Shown here one piece after another: positions 27,142 through 36,733 of a DNA stretch of 64,000 nt. Numbering within the stretch: the first letter of the stretch is position 1; the number at the start of each line of letters is the position of its first letter. A model generated the notes under the pieces. It ran no database searches and had not been told where the DNA came from. It worked only from the letters and a program-made list of their open reading frames with translations. The position numbers and the translations under genes are program-made. Origin of the DNA: an uncultured Halomicronema sp. (GTDB taxonomy: Bacteria; Cyanobacteriota; Cyanobacteriia; Phormidesmidales; Phormidesmidaceae); NCBI GenBank assembly GCA_937899725.1, contig CALCCA010000016.1, positions 54,470 through 118,469 on the forward strand, in the 5' to 3' direction.

Positions 27142-28014
27142 ATGGCTCACCTCAAAGATCGCCGCCCCCAAAACATTGATGGCGACATTTATGTCGACAG
27201 CTCCTGCATTGACTGTGATACCTGCCGCTGGATGGCCACCGATACCTTCACCCGCGAAGACGGCCAATCCGCCGTATCCCAGCAGCCCCAAACCGAGGCC
27301 GATCGCCTCGCGGCCCTACAAGCCCTGCTCGCGTGTCCCACCGCTTCCATCGGCACCGTCTCGCCGCCCCCTGATATGAAGTCGGCCCAGGCCAGTTTTC
27401 CCATTCCCATTGCCGACAACGTTTACCACTGCGGCTACCATTCCGAAAAATCCTACGGAGCCGCCAGCTACTTTATCCAGCGGCCTGAAGGCAACATCCT
27501 CATCGATTCGCCCCGCTTTGCCGCGCCTCTGGTGAAGCAGTTAGAGGCGCTCGGCGGTGTGCGATATCTGTATCTCACTCACCGTGATGACGTGGCCGAC
27601 CATCAGCAGTTTCACGATCGCTTTGGCTGCGATCGCCTACTGCACCGCGATGACGTGACTGCTGGCACCGCCGCCGTCGAAATCATCCTCGAAGGCGCTG
27701 ATCCCACGGCATTGGATGCTGACGTCAAAATCATTCCCGTGCCTGGTCATACGAAAGGCCATACCGTGCTGCTGTATCGCGATCGCTTCCTGTTCACGGG
27801 CGATCATCTAGCTTGGTCGGTACGGCTGCATCAGCTTTATGCGTTTCATCGCTTTTGCTGGTATTCCTGGCCGCAGCAAATTGAGTCGATGGCCCAGCTC
27901 ACCGCCTACGACTTTGAGTGGGTGCTGCCGGGGCACGGTCGCCGCCACCATGTTGACCACACCACCATGGCTCAGCAGCTACAAAAGTGCGTGGACTGGA
28001 TGAAGGCGCAATAG
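27142..28014 (+). CDS. MBL-fold metallohydrolase with ferredoxin-like N-terminus
   Basis: 290 residues from ATG 27142 (MAHLKDRRPQN). Residues about 18-30 hold CIDCDTC, half of a 4Fe-4S ferredoxin motif; a further Cys (LLACPTAS, about residue 67) could complete it. Residues 95-290 form a metallo-beta-lactamase domain: LTHRDDVADH (in place of the usual HxHxDH), VPGHTKGHTV, FTGDHLAW and LPGHGRRHH. The altered first metal motif is characteristic of a cyanobacterial subfamily. Substrate unknown; redox or iron-linked hydrolase is an inference. Convergent with threonine aldolase, 14 bases apart. Confidence 0.8.
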   Translation: MAHLKDRRPQNIDGDIYVDSSCIDCDTCRWMATDTFTREDGQSAVSQQPQTEADRLAALQALLACPTASIGTVSPPPDMKSAQASFPIPIADNVYHCGYHSEKSYGAASYFIQRPEGNILIDSPRFAAPLVKQLEALGGVRYLYLTHRDDVADHQQFHDRFGCDRLLHRDDVTAGTAAVEIILEGADPTALDADVKIIPVPGHTKGHTVLLYRDRFLFTGDHLAWSVRLHQLYAFHRFCWYSWPQQIESMAQLTAYDFEWVLPGHGRRHHVDHTTMAQQLQKCVDWMKAQ

Positions 28015-28028
28015 CGTCGCCGAACGAT

Positions 28029-29105
28029 TTAATAGCGAGCCACCCCGACTGCCACCGCGTCGCTAGCCTGTTGGCCCTGACATGTTTTCATGGCCGACGA
28101 GATCGCCTGTAAAGCCTCATCGATATCCGCCTGACTCACCATCAGATTGGTGACCGCCCGCAGCGTGTTCGCGCCAGTCGGTAGCACGCCGACGCCGAGT
28201 TCCGCCAGTTGAGTGGCCAAGGTGGTTGCTGGAATGCTCTCCGGCGTGTGGAAATAGACGAGGTTGGTCTCGACTTCCTCTAGGGCGATCGCAATGCCGT
28301 CGATCTGCTGCAGTCCGGCAGCGAGGCGTTGGGCGTTGGCGTGATCATCGGCGAGGCGATCGCGGTGATGCTTGAGGGCATACAGTGCCCCCGCCGCAAT
28401 GATGCCCGCCTGACGCATGCCGCCGCCAAACATTTTGCGAAACCGGCGGGCCCGCTGCATCAAATCCTTTGGCCCCGCTAGAGCTGAACCCACCGGTGCT
28501 CCCAGCCCCTTGGAAAAACATACGCTCACCGTGTCAAACGGGGCGGCGTAGGTCGCCTCAGAGTGTCCCGTCGCCACACAGGCATTCCAAAATCGCGCGC
28601 CGTCGAGATGCAGGCGGAGGTCATTGTCACGGCACACCGCCGCAATTTCCTGAATATCGGTTAGTGGAAAAATGCTGCCGCCACCGCGATTATGGGTGTT
28701 TTCCAGACATACCAGCTTCGTCCGGGGATAGTGCTCATTCCAGGGCCGCAGCGCCTTCTGCAGGTCAGCGGCGGTGAAGATGCCGCGCTGTCCTTCGATG
28801 AGCTTGCACATGACGCCCGATAGCGCCGCCGGGCCACCCGCTTCGTAAAAATAAATGTGGGCCTGACTTTCTAAAATGATTTCGTCGCCGGGTTCGGTAT
28901 GGGTGCGCAGCGCCACCTGATTGGTCATGGTGCCCGATGGCATGTAAACTGCGGCTTCTTTGCCCAACAGGGCGGCGACGGTGTCCTCTAATTGGTTGAC
29001 GGTGGGGTCGTCGCCCAGCACATCATCACCAACTGGGGTACGGGCGATCGCGGCGCGCATCTCGGCGGTGGGTTGAGTAACGGTGTCGCTACGCAGGTCA
29101 ATCAT
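28029..29105 (-). CDS. ltaE: Low-specificity L-threonine aldolase
   Basis: 358 residues from ATG at 29105 ([13 protein letters not shown]). PLP-dependent fold type I enzyme that cleaves L-threonine or allo-threonine to glycine and acetaldehyde. Motifs: RSDTVTQPT at the start, [10 protein letters not shown] (about 140), [10 protein letters not shown] (about 168) and the PLP lysine in [14 protein letters not shown] (about 200). An extended frame from 29195 is open, but homologues begin at MIDLRSD. Cytoplasmic. Convergent with the MBL gene. Confidence 0.93.
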   Translation of the reverse strand: MIDLRSDTVTQPTAEMRAAIARTPVGDDVLGDDPTVNQLEDTVAALLGKEAAVYMPSGTMTNQVALRTHTEPGDEIILESQAHIYFYEAGGPAALSGVMCKLIEGQRGIFTAADLQKALRPWNEHYPRTKLVCLENTHNRGGGSIFPLTDIQEIAAVCRDNDLRLHLDGARFWNACVATGHSEATYAAPFDTVSVCFSKGLGAPVGSALAGPKDLMQRARRFRKMFGGGMRQAGIIAAGALYALKHHRDRLADDHANAQRLAAGLQQIDGIAIALEEVETNLVYFHTPESIPATTLATQLAELGVGVLPTGANTLRAVTNLMVSQADIDEALQAISSAMKTCQGQQASDAVAVGVARY

Positions 29106-29385
29106 AGGAAGGGGTGGATAGATGACAGGGCGGGTCGAGTCGGCATGACTCACTGATTCTAGGCTAGACCATTCGTCACGATCCAAACGAGTCATCTATC
29201 GCAGAATGTGATGGCAATGAGCTGCGCGATCGCGGTCGTTATACCGATTGGTAGCTCATGAAGTCTGGTGGAGAGACCTTACCCGCTGGATGAGTGTTCC
29301 TATAGCCGAGGCGCTCAAACCACCTGGATCTTGTCTTGACCAGTAGAGTTGATCGTCTCTGGCGGGGCTAACTTCATTACGGTCT

Positions 29386-30465
29386 GTGAGATTCGGAGGA
29401 CACAACGCCGCCGTTTTTGACCGCGATCGCCTATCCTACGATTCAAGTTCGTTACTAAGGCAGACCGTGGTCGAGACTTCAACCGAGGCGCACCGACCAG
29501 GCTTAACGTTACCCGCAATGGGCTGCGGCACCTGGGCTTGGGGCAATCGTTTGCTGTGGGGCTATACCCCCGATATGGACGAGCAACTGCAGGCCGTGTT
29601 TGACCACTGCGTCAGTCACGGTGTCACCCTGTTTGACACCGGTGACTCTTACGGCACTGGGCGACTCAATGGCCGTAGTGAAACCCTGCTGGGGCAGTTT
29701 GCTAATGGCTATCAGGGTGACCACCGCGAACAGATTTGTTTGGCTACCAAGCTCGCTGCTTATCCCTGGCGGCTGACGCGGGGCGCCATGATTAATGCTT
29801 GCATTGCCTCATCGCGGCGGTTTGGCCGTGGCGTTGACTTAGCGCAGCTGCACTGGTCGACGGCCAACTATGCCCCCTGGCAGGAGGGCACGCTGTTAGA
29901 TGGTCTGGCCGATCTCTATGAGCAACATCAGGTGCGCGGCGTGGGCCTGTCGAACTTTGGCCCCCAGCGCTTGAGAAAGATTTATCCTCAGTTTCGCGAT
30001 CGCGGCGTGCCCATTACCACCCTGCAAGTGCAGTATTCGCTGCTGTCAACCTATCCAGTCACGCAGTTGGGCATTCAAGCGGTGTGTGATGAGCTGGGCA
30101 TTCGTCTAATTGCCTATAGCCCGCTGGCGCTAGGATTGTTGACTGGCAAATATCAGATTGGCAGTGCCCTGCCTGCTGGGTTGCGCGGCGTGCTGTTTCG
30201 TCAGCTGCTGCCGGGGGTTAAACCGATTCTCGATACGGTTGAAGCGATCGCCCTATTTCGAGGGAAAACCATGGCTCAGGTGGCGCTCAACTGGTGCATC
30301 TGTAAAGGGTTTATCCCCATCCCTGGGGCCAAGACGCTGTCTCAAGCCCAGCAAAATACCGGAGCGCTGGGCTGGCAATTAGATGCGGGAGAAGTGCTTG
30401 AGCTAGACAACGCGGTGAACCGGAGCGACAAGCAGATGGTGCAAAACATCTTTCAAACCCAGTGA
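29386..30465 (+). CDS. Aldo/keto reductase
   Basis: 359 residues if started at 29386; the first 40 residues are weakly supported and translation may start later. (alpha/beta)8 NADPH-dependent oxidoreductase. Catalytic tetrad residues visible: Asp and Tyr in LFDTGDSYGTG, Lys in LATKLAAYPW, His in DLAQLHWS; NADPH binding PGAKTLSQAQQN near the C-terminus. Cyanobacterial homologues have a C-terminal NRSDKQM-like end. Substrate not predictable. Stands alone with its own upstream region (29106-29385). Confidence 0.88.
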   Translation: MRFGGHNAAVFDRDRLSYDSSSLLRQTVVETSTEAHRPGLTLPAMGCGTWAWGNRLLWGYTPDMDEQLQAVFDHCVSHGVTLFDTGDSYGTGRLNGRSETLLGQFANGYQGDHREQICLATKLAAYPWRLTRGAMINACIASSRRFGRGVDLAQLHWSTANYAPWQEGTLLDGLADLYEQHQVRGVGLSNFGPQRLRKIYPQFRDRGVPITTLQVQYSLLSTYPVTQLGIQAVCDELGIRLIAYSPLALGLLTGKYQIGSALPAGLRGVLFRQLLPGVKPILDTVEAIALFRGKTMAQVALNWCICKGFIPIPGAKTLSQAQQNTGALGWQLDAGEVLELDNAVNRSDKQMVQNIFQTQ

Positions 30466-30812
30466 ACCGTTCACGATCTAGGGATGCTCCGTACGTAACT
30501 TTGCGTAGCTCATGCCGTGACGAAATCGAAATAGAGACGTCATTATCTTGATCTCTGCTTCACAAAAGTCGCTGATTTAATGAAGTCTGATTAAACTTTC
30601 GGGAAAGCGATCGCGGTAGCCAATCGGGATTCCAATATTAGTAATACGAGCGTAAACCAACCTTCAGACGGTTTATGCCCTCGCCATCTATCGATACGGC
30701 CTTAAGTCATTCGCATCTACCCGGCAGTGACTTTGTGCCTGGCCGTTCACGCCGTATCGCACTCAAAACAACCACACCATCCATTACTCAACGTTTTGGG
30801 AGAAATTCTGCT
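30466..30812. other. Spacer, no clear gene
   Basis: 347 bases. An open frame begins at 30675 in phase with the small membrane protein, but the better start is 30813. AT-rich promoter-like stretches occur near 30540-30660. No structured RNA recognised. Confidence 0.4.
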
Positions 30813-30980
30813 ATGCGCGTCTATACCAACTCAACCTTAAGAAGTCTTGTCGGCTACGGCAAGCTTTTAGCGGGCCTCGCCGTGCTGCTCGTCTTGCTAT
30901 ATCAAGGAGCTAGAATCCTGCAGGATGATCCGGCCCTGCAAGAACTCAGAAATTTACTGCAGATTGAAGAAGCTCAGTAA
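30813..30980 (+). CDS. Small single-pass membrane protein, unknown
   Basis: 55 residues (MRVYTNSTLRSL...). One transmembrane helix, LLAGLAVLLVLLYQGARIL at about residues 18-36, followed by an acidic amphipathic tail DDPALQELRNLLQIEEAQ. GGGAGAA (30799-30805) is placed 7 bases before the ATG, which supports this start over the 46-residue longer form from 30675. No family recognised. Confidence 0.5.
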   Translation: MRVYTNSTLRSLVGYGKLLAGLAVLLVLLYQGARILQDDPALQELRNLLQIEEAQ

Positions 30981-31119
30981 ATTCAAGGCGGCATCACGCG
31001 AAGACGCCGATGATGGCCATCGTCTTGCCGGATTGTGAGGTAAACTTCAAACCCACAATGCCATCGATCAGCGATGAACAGGATGTCATGGTCTAAGACC
31101 TAACCACACTCGCCCAACG

Positions 31120-31686
31120 TTAACCCGTAAAGCCTGGCAGGCTCACCGCATCGCCCGCAAAACTGGGGAGATCAAGCTGTTGCGATCGCCGAGTGCGCAC
31201 GGCTAGCCGATAACTTACACTCTGCAGTTCGGCTTGCAAACGGCGGTTCTCGGTTTGCAGGTCTTTCACCTTGCCGCGCACGGCATCCATGCGGGCTTCA
31301 AACTTTTGGCGGTAAACCTTCGGCAGCTCTTGCACCACCTGCTCTAACATCCGCGTGCGATCGGTCAGCTCTTGCACTGTTTGCCGTAGCTGCACCGTTT
31401 CGTCGTTACGTTCTTCGAGCTGGCCCTGATAAAAGGTGACCTGCTGTTCAACGCCCTGCAGCTGCTCACGCAACGCGCGCACCTCGGCCTGCTGCTGTTC
31501 AGACGATTCAGTTGTCGTGGGCGTTACTCCAGCATTGCCCTTGACGAGGCGAAACAGTTCTCGTGAGAGCTGTTGCACTAACTCATCTCGCATCTGCAAC
31601 TCTTCTCGGAGACGAGCAACTTCAGCTTGCTGGGTGGAATATGAGGAATTTACTACTTGCGTCACACCGCTAACCCTAGTTCCCAA
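31120..31686 (-). CDS. Coiled-coil protein, conserved in cyanobacteria (Npun_F5560-like)
   Basis: 188 residues. N-terminal conserved block STQQAEVARLREELQMRDEL and LVQQLSRELFRLVKGN (about 18-50), then two long heptad regions (about 65-110 and 112-165) predicted as coiled coil, and a short tail. Soluble, no signal. The family is widespread in cyanobacteria but without known function; the Npun_F5560 label is from memory. Followed on the other side by a 392-base gap to rpsF. Confidence 0.65.
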   Translation of the reverse strand: MGTRVSGVTQVVNSSYSTQQAEVARLREELQMRDELVQQLSRELFRLVKGNAGVTPTTTESSEQQQAEVRALREQLQGVEQQVTFYQGQLEERNDETVQLRQTVQELTDRTRMLEQVVQELPKVYRQKFEARMDAVRGKVKDLQTENRRLQAELQSVSYRLAVRTRRSQQLDLPSFAGDAVSLPGFTG

Positions 31687-32078
31687 AAAATCTTCAGAAG
31701 TACCCTACTCGCAGCTTGTGCACCTGATGCCTCAAATCCTCAACACTCCGACTAAAGACCACGAAGGTTAAAAGCTCCAGGCTGATCTAGCCAGCGCAGG
31801 AAATGGCAGAAAAACTGCCCAAAACGCCACAGTTCGGCCATTTCGAATTTGATTGCTGATACTTTAGCACTTCATTTCATAAATGCAACCTATTTATCTA
31901 GGCAAATCTGCATTCAAGATGAAACGTTAGCCTTCTTTAAGCAAACGGCTGTTCAACTTGCTGATAGCTCAGGCAATGATCGATGCTGACAGAATCCGCC
32001 TGCTACGGCAGCAGCGCAGCAGGCGGAAACCAAAATTACGAATTGTCTGAAAATTTTGAGCGCAGTGAGTTGCCTGGC
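31687..32078. other. Spacer between the coiled-coil gene and rpsF
   Basis: 392 bases, AT-richer than its neighbours. No gene, repeat or RNA recognised. It should contain the promoter of the coiled-coil gene (near 31690-31900) and the end of the rpsF transcript. Confidence 0.4.
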
Positions 32079-32456
32079 CTAAGCGGCACCAGGAGGTGGC
32101 GCAGAAGACCCTGCCGCAGTGGCTTCAGGAGCGGGCATATCATCGGCATCGGCGAGATCATCGGTTAGCTCTTGCTTGAGGGTCAGATACCGAATGACGT
32201 TTTCGCTGAGACGCATGGCTCGTTCCATCGGGGCCACGACATGCCCCAGCCCTTGGTAATTCATCTGAATGTAGATGCCTTCGCGATGATTCTGAATCTC
32301 ATAGGCGAGGCGACGCTTACCCCGGTGCTGTGTTTCTAAAATTGTGGCTCCCTGCTCTTGCAGAATCTCTTGGTAGCGGGCAATTTCAGCATCTACGACC
32401 TCTTCGACAATGTCGGGCCGCAGGATATACATCGTCTCGTACATCAAATTTTTCAT
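32079..32456 (-). CDS. rpsF: 30S ribosomal protein S6
   Basis: 125 residues from ATG at 32456 ([15 protein letters not shown]), with AAGGAG upstream on the minus strand (about 32464-32469). Typical S6 core: [36 protein letters not shown] and [22 protein letters not shown]. The C-terminus carries an Ala/Asp/Glu/Pro extension as in cyanobacteria. Divergent from the FAH-family gene. Confidence 0.97.
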   Translation of the reverse strand: MKNLMYETMYILRPDIVEEVVDAEIARYQEILQEQGATILETQHRGKRRLAYEIQNHREGIYIQMNYQGLGHVVAPMERAMRLSENVIRYLTLKQELTDDLADADDMPAPEATAAGSSAPPPGAA

Positions 32457-32585
32457 GAAGGCGCTCCTTGTGGACAAATGGCCTTTCCCGGTATAAATGG
32501 CTTCAGGCGACTTCTCAGCGAATCGCTCCTGGCCACTTGGGTAAAAGGCAAGGATCTACAATCATACCAGTATTCGAAGGAATCC

Positions 32586-33401
32586 ATGGCGCAACGCTAC
32601 GTTCGAGTTCAATCGCAGTCGCGACAACTGCACTACGGTTTGCTTCAGTCCGATCGCAGTGTTCATGTGCTGGATGCCCCGCCGTGGCTGCAGGGTGAGG
32701 TCACCGAGACCGTTCTCGAAGCCGATAGCTATCAGCTGCTGGCACCCTGCGCCCCGTCCAAAATTATTGCGGTCGGCAAAAACTATGCGAAACATGCTGC
32801 CGAGATGGGAGGGGAGCTGCCTCAAGAACCCCTCCTATTTATGAAACCTTCAACGGCAGTTATTGCCACCCACTCCCCGATTTTGTATCCCCCTCAGTCG
32901 CAGCGCGTCGATTACGAAGGGGAGCTGGCGCTAGTCATCGGGGCTCGGTGTCTCGATTGTGATGTCGCTGCCGCCCGCGACAAAATTTGGGGCTATACCA
33001 TTGCCAATGATGTCACGGCTCGCGATCTGCAGGCCCGCGATCGCCAATGGATTCGCGCCAAGGGCTTTGACTCGTTTTGCCCACTAGGCCCGTGGATTGT
33101 CCGCGAGCTGAATCCGGAGGCGCGCATTCAGACGTTTTTAAACGAACAGCCGACGCCCGTGCAGCTTGGCGAAATTAGCGACATGATCTTCAAGCCCGCC
33201 GCGCTGGTGGCCTACATCAGTCAGGTGATGACCTTATTGCCCGGCGATGTAGTGTTGACGGGCACTCCCGCTGGCGTTGGCCCGCTGGCGCTGGGCGATC
33301 GCGTGCGGGTAGAGATTGAAGGCATCGGCTCGTTAGAAAATTCGGTGCAGGCGCGACCCGCGCTAGTGCCGTCGATGGATTCGATGGAATCCGAAGGTTA
33401 G
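32586..33401 (+). CDS. Fumarylacetoacetate hydrolase family protein
   Basis: 271 residues from ATG 32586 (MAQRYVRVQSQSRQ), with GAAGGA 7 bases before it; the open frame extends back into rpsF but that is not used. FAH fold with metal ligands Glu/Glu in DYEGELALVIG and Asp in IANDVTARDLQ. The family includes oxaloacetate decarboxylases, acylpyruvases and HpcE-type isomerases; the exact reaction is not decidable here. Promoter candidate TACAAT at 32557-32562. Ends at a bidirectional terminator shared with the Tic20 gene. Confidence 0.9.
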   Translation: MAQRYVRVQSQSRQLHYGLLQSDRSVHVLDAPPWLQGEVTETVLEADSYQLLAPCAPSKIIAVGKNYAKHAAEMGGELPQEPLLFMKPSTAVIATHSPILYPPQSQRVDYEGELALVIGARCLDCDVAAARDKIWGYTIANDVTARDLQARDRQWIRAKGFDSFCPLGPWIVRELNPEARIQTFLNEQPTPVQLGEISDMIFKPAALVAYISQVMTLLPGDVVLTGTPAGVGPLALGDRVRVEIEGIGSLENSVQARPALVPSMDSMESEG

Positions 33402-33451
33402 CGCTGGGTCGATGCTCCTGACGAGTGGGCCTGTTCAGGCGGTTCCCTAAA

Positions 33452-33491
33452 CAAAGAGCCGGGTTGCTTGAAGGAGAAACCCGGCTCTTTG
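33452..33491. terminator. Bidirectional hairpin terminator between convergent genes
   Basis: CAAAGAGCCGGGTT (33452-33465) and AACCCGGCTCTTTG (33478-33491), perfect 14-bp stem, 12-base loop. Serves FAH gene (+) and Tic20 gene (-). Confidence 0.85.
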
Positions 33492-33535
33492 CCCATTATT
33501 GATGAGTCGTGGCTCATGAAGGCAGGGCAAACTGC

Positions 33536-34039
33536 CTAGCGCACTTGCATGTACACCGCTTCGGAAAGAGTGGGGATCTCAGCGTATTGACCACGAACCG
33601 TTTGCACAACGGAATACACGATCGCGCCCAAAATACCCAGCAACACAACGTTCAAAATCGTATCGACAAAGAGCCCAGTACCCAGGGCTGGCACTAAGAC
33701 CATATTCAAAATAATCTGGCCCAAAATCAAGACGATATCGAGCAAGATGGCCTGCATCGTATTAAAGCGAATGAAATGGCTGATGTTGGTGTTGCGCACC
33801 ACCAGGGTCAGCAGCAGAATAAACACAATCAATCCGGCAAACGGGAAACCCGTGTAGATCCGAATCAGCGGACTCAGCGGCACCAAGATTAATTGCAGCG
33901 CCGGAAACTGAGCAAATAAACCAATGCCCGCTGCCAAGGCAAAGGACATCCCCAGCAGAGAAACCTCAACGAGGGGAAGAAGATAGGGCAAACAAGCAAA
34001 AAATCGGTCTTGTGCCGTTGTGGTGCCACGCCAAGTCAT
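33536..34039 (-). CDS. Tic20-like membrane protein
   Basis: 167 residues from ATG at 34039 (MTWRGTTTAQDRFFACLPYL); a longer version from 34081 is possible. Four hydrophobic segments (about 20-45, 55-75, 85-110 and 120-150). The start MTWRGxTTxxDRxFACLPYLLP is the hallmark of cyanobacterial homologues of Tic20, the chloroplast inner-envelope protein-import component. In cyanobacteria the function is unclear, perhaps in membrane transport or stress. Convergent with the FAH gene. Confidence 0.88.
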   Translation of the reverse strand: MTWRGTTTAQDRFFACLPYLLPLVEVSLLGMSFALAAGIGLFAQFPALQLILVPLSPLIRIYTGFPFAGLIVFILLLTLVVRNTNISHFIRFNTMQAILLDIVLILGQIILNMVLVPALGTGLFVDTILNVVLLGILGAIVYSVVQTVRGQYAEIPTLSEAVYMQVR

Positions 34040-34159
34040 TGAGTCCGCTGAGCCTCTAAATGTTTGATAATTATTCAACATGCTAACTGAGAAAAAGGCG
34101 AAAACCGTCTCTGGCTTAAGACTTTCTCCCGATCCCATCGCTACGCGATTGCCCTGTGT

Positions 34160-34357
34160 TCAGCCAATATCCGCAATTTTGAAGCCCATTTGACATTCAT
34201 ATTGCTGAGGCTGACCCTCCTGCAGCTTCTCTAGAGAACGCCCACAGGTTAACCGCCCGTGATGGAAACGGGGTTGCCCCATCTGGTCGGCCATCAAACA
34301 AGTTTGGCAAACTGCGGTGGGAGACAAGAGCTGGTCATTCATCATGACAACCAACAT
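34160..34357 (-). CDS. Small four-cysteine protein, unknown
   Basis: 65 residues. Cysteines in VCQTCLMAD, RLTCGRS and YECQMGF could bind one metal ion, which is inference. GGAAGGGAA lies close before the ATG at 34357, supporting this start over the internal ATGs at 34345 and 34342. Lies between the Tic20 and minC genes on the same strand. Looks like a conserved cyanobacterial small protein; I cannot name it. Confidence 0.6.
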   Translation of the reverse strand: MLVVMMNDQLLSPTAVCQTCLMADQMGQPRFHHGRLTCGRSLEKLQEGQPQQYECQMGFKIADIG

Positions 34358-34573
34358 AAGAATTCCCTTCCAACTATGTTCTTAAAACGTAGATTTCAAT
34401 GTGCCTTTATTGTAAGTCAGCTCCCCCTGAGAGTTGTGTGCAAAAATACACACCTTAATAGCCATCAGGGGTTGGGCGCTGTCCATTCTCACAGCAGTCG
34501 TTGCTGTATTCGATCGCAGTCGCCCGTCCGGTGAGGATAAGACGGCGGAGTTACTTTGCTGATGCGCGAAGGA

Positions 34574-34622
34574 TCAGAGCGCTCCTAGGTGCCCTAATCT
34601 TCAGAGCGTTTCTAGGTGCCCT
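34574..34622. repeat. 22-base direct repeat downstream of minC
   Basis: TCAGAGCGCTCCTAGGTGCC (from 34574) recurs from 34601 with two changes, spacing 27 bases. Located in the 300-base stretch 34358-34657, which otherwise holds nothing recognisable. Confidence 0.5.
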
Positions 34623-34657
34623 CAGCCAAGTGGTCAGCGCGATCAAGGGGGCATTGC

Positions 34658-35461
34658 TCAAGCATGCTGCTCTGTGAGCCAGCGCGAAAAGTCTTGGGCG
34701 GGCGCGATCCGAATGCCGCCCTCACCGATGTAAGCCACCTCAGGCAAATAGGCTTGCGGCGGCGTTTCGGGCGGGCGGGCAACTTTGTCTGCGATGCGCA
34801 GCTGAGTCGGTTCCATATGCAGGGTCATGATGCGGCAGCGGCGGTTGCCCTGAGAGCCGGCATGGGCTAGCCCTTTGAGTCGGCCCCAAATCACAATATC
34901 GCCGGCAGCCACAATACTGCCGCCGGGGTTGATGTCGCCCAAAATGACGACGGTGCCATTGTGGCGAATCTCCATGCCAGAGCGAATGGTGCTTTGCAGA
35001 TAGAGCGGCTCATCCAGTGACGAGCCCGCTTGGGGTGACGCTTGATTGAGCGGGGTGGCGGGTATGTGCTGCTCGACCGCATAGCCAGCCGTAGCGGCAG
35101 CGACTGCCGTTTGGCGACGGCTAGTATAGACTCGCTTTAGCTGCAGCTGCGCATCGGTCAGGGCGTTGGCAATTTCTTGCAGTTGACGGCTATCGAGCAG
35201 TCGATCGCGGGCGATCAGATGCACAATGCTTTGCGATTGCCAAAAGCGTTCGCCAGCGGTGAGGCGATGCTTGAGTTGCTCCCACACTTCGGGCCAGGGC
35301 GACAGCGTCGCCGAGGGTTCCGGCGGCAGCAGCAGCAAGACTTTGCCCGCCTGACTCTTGAACCGCACCTGAACGTTAGGATCGACTTCAGGGCTGGCGG
35401 CATCGGTCGCTGCCTCGGTGGGAGCGATATCGGCGTTAACAGGGGGAGAATCCAAGCTCAT
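34658..35461 (-). CDS. minC: MinC, septum-site inhibitor
   Basis: 267 residues. MinC prevents FtsZ ring assembly away from midcell. N-terminal domain (about 30-110: VRFKSQAGKVLLLLPPE) binds FtsZ; C-terminal beta-helix (about 160-260) has the repeated GTVVILGDINPGGSIVAAGD and VIWGRLKGLAHAG that bind MinD. A linker with Ala/Gln/Ser joins them. In many cyanobacteria minC is followed directly by minD and minE; here the next gene on the strand is the small four-Cys protein, so minDE are elsewhere. Divergent from tilS. Confidence 0.9.
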   Translation of the reverse strand: MSLDSPPVNADIAPTEAATDAASPEVDPNVQVRFKSQAGKVLLLLPPEPSATLSPWPEVWEQLKHRLTAGERFWQSQSIVHLIARDRLLDSRQLQEIANALTDAQLQLKRVYTSRRQTAVAAATAGYAVEQHIPATPLNQASPQAGSSLDEPLYLQSTIRSGMEIRHNGTVVILGDINPGGSIVAAGDIVIWGRLKGLAHAGSQGNRRCRIMTLHMEPTQLRIADKVARPPETPPQAYLPEVAYIGEGGIRIAPAQDFSRWLTEQHA

Positions 35462-35587
35462 GAACGGCAGTCAACGTCGTAGACGTCACGCTAGTCATGC
35501 CATCTTAAATCAGGATGTCTGGACTGGCGCATGCGATCGGGCAGTTCTTGGGGATTGGCTCCCGGCCAGCCAGAGGCAGCGGCAAAG

Positions 35588-36595
35588 ATGACCTGGAGTG
35601 CGTTGCATGCTCACTTGCATCAAACCCTGCGATCGCGCACCACCACCGTTCACACCGATCAGCCCCAATCGCTGCTACCGCCTCAAGCCCCCGTCCTGGT
35701 TGCCGTTTCGGGTGGGCAAGACTCGCAATGTTTATTGCGATTGCTGATTGATCTGCAGCCCAAATGGCACTGGCAACTCTACGGCATTCACTGCAACCAT
35801 CGCTGGCGCGAGGATGCTGACGCCAACGCTGCTTTTGTTCATCAGCTTACTACCGATTGGGGCATCCCCTGTCAGGTAGAAACGGCAGTGCAGCCGCTAA
35901 CCAGTGAGGCCGCCGCCCGACAGTGGCGCTATCAGGTTTTTGCTGAGGAGGCGCGCCGCACCGGCTGCACCCATGTCGTGACCGGACATACCGCCAGCGA
36001 TCGCGCCGAGACGCTGCTGTTTAACTTGGTGCGGGGCAGCGGTTTAGACGGCTTGCAGGCGTTGACCTGGCACCGACCCCTGAGTGCCACCGCGACCGAT
36101 CTCTCTTTAGTGCGTCCTTTATTAGACGTCACTCGCACCCAAACCCGACAGTTTTGCGACACCTGGCAGCTGCCAGTCTGGGAGGATGTAACCAACACTG
36201 ACCGCACCTATCGCCGCAATCGGCTGCGCCTGGATGTGTTGCCGCCGCTGCGCGAGCACTTTAATCCGCAGGTCGATGCGACCCTCGCCCAAACGGCAGA
36301 AATTTTGACCGCCGAGGTGGCATATCTGACTGCCCAGACAGCGATCGCATTTACAGAGTGCGTGGTGCAGGGGCGGTTGCAGCGGCGATCGCTGCGCGCG
36401 ATGCCCCTCGCTTTGCAGCGACGGGTAATTCGCCAGCTGCTAATGCAGCAGCTTCAGATCTCACCCCAGTTTGAGCAAGTCGAAAAAGTGGTGGCCCTCC
36501 TTGATGCCCCTAACCGCCGCCAGTCTGATCCGTTTCCGGGTGGGGCGATCGCGGTGGTTGATGACCCGTGGATTGTGTTGCAGCCGCCACTATGA
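35588..36595 (+). CDS. tilS: TilS, tRNA(Ile)-lysidine synthetase
   Basis: 335 residues from ATG 35588 (MTWSALHAHLHQ). Modifies C34 of tRNA-Ile(CAU) to lysidine so that it reads AUA. PP-loop AVSGGQDSQCLLRLL at about residues 39-53, HCNHRWREDADANAAFV, GHTASDRAETLLFNL and the DVTRTQTRQFC and NRLRLDVLPPL segments. The protein is slightly short at the C-terminus compared with E. coli, as usual for cyanobacteria. Not in an operon with minC (divergent). Confidence 0.93.
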   Translation: MTWSALHAHLHQTLRSRTTTVHTDQPQSLLPPQAPVLVAVSGGQDSQCLLRLLIDLQPKWHWQLYGIHCNHRWREDADANAAFVHQLTTDWGIPCQVETAVQPLTSEAAARQWRYQVFAEEARRTGCTHVVTGHTASDRAETLLFNLVRGSGLDGLQALTWHRPLSATATDLSLVRPLLDVTRTQTRQFCDTWQLPVWEDVTNTDRTYRRNRLRLDVLPPLREHFNPQVDATLAQTAEILTAEVAYLTAQTAIAFTECVVQGRLQRRSLRAMPLALQRRVIRQLLMQQLQISPQFEQVEKVVALLDAPNRRQSDPFPGGAIAVVDDPWIVLQPPL

Positions 36596-36733
36596 CGGCA
36601 AGGGTCAGCGCGATCGCCGTTCTCCGCCGTTACGCAGACGCGCCGAAGAGGGGCTCAAACACCCTCACTGCCACCGCTGTGATCTTCCTCAGCCCGCTAT
36701 ACTGACGGGGGACTCATAGGAGCACAGAAAGTT

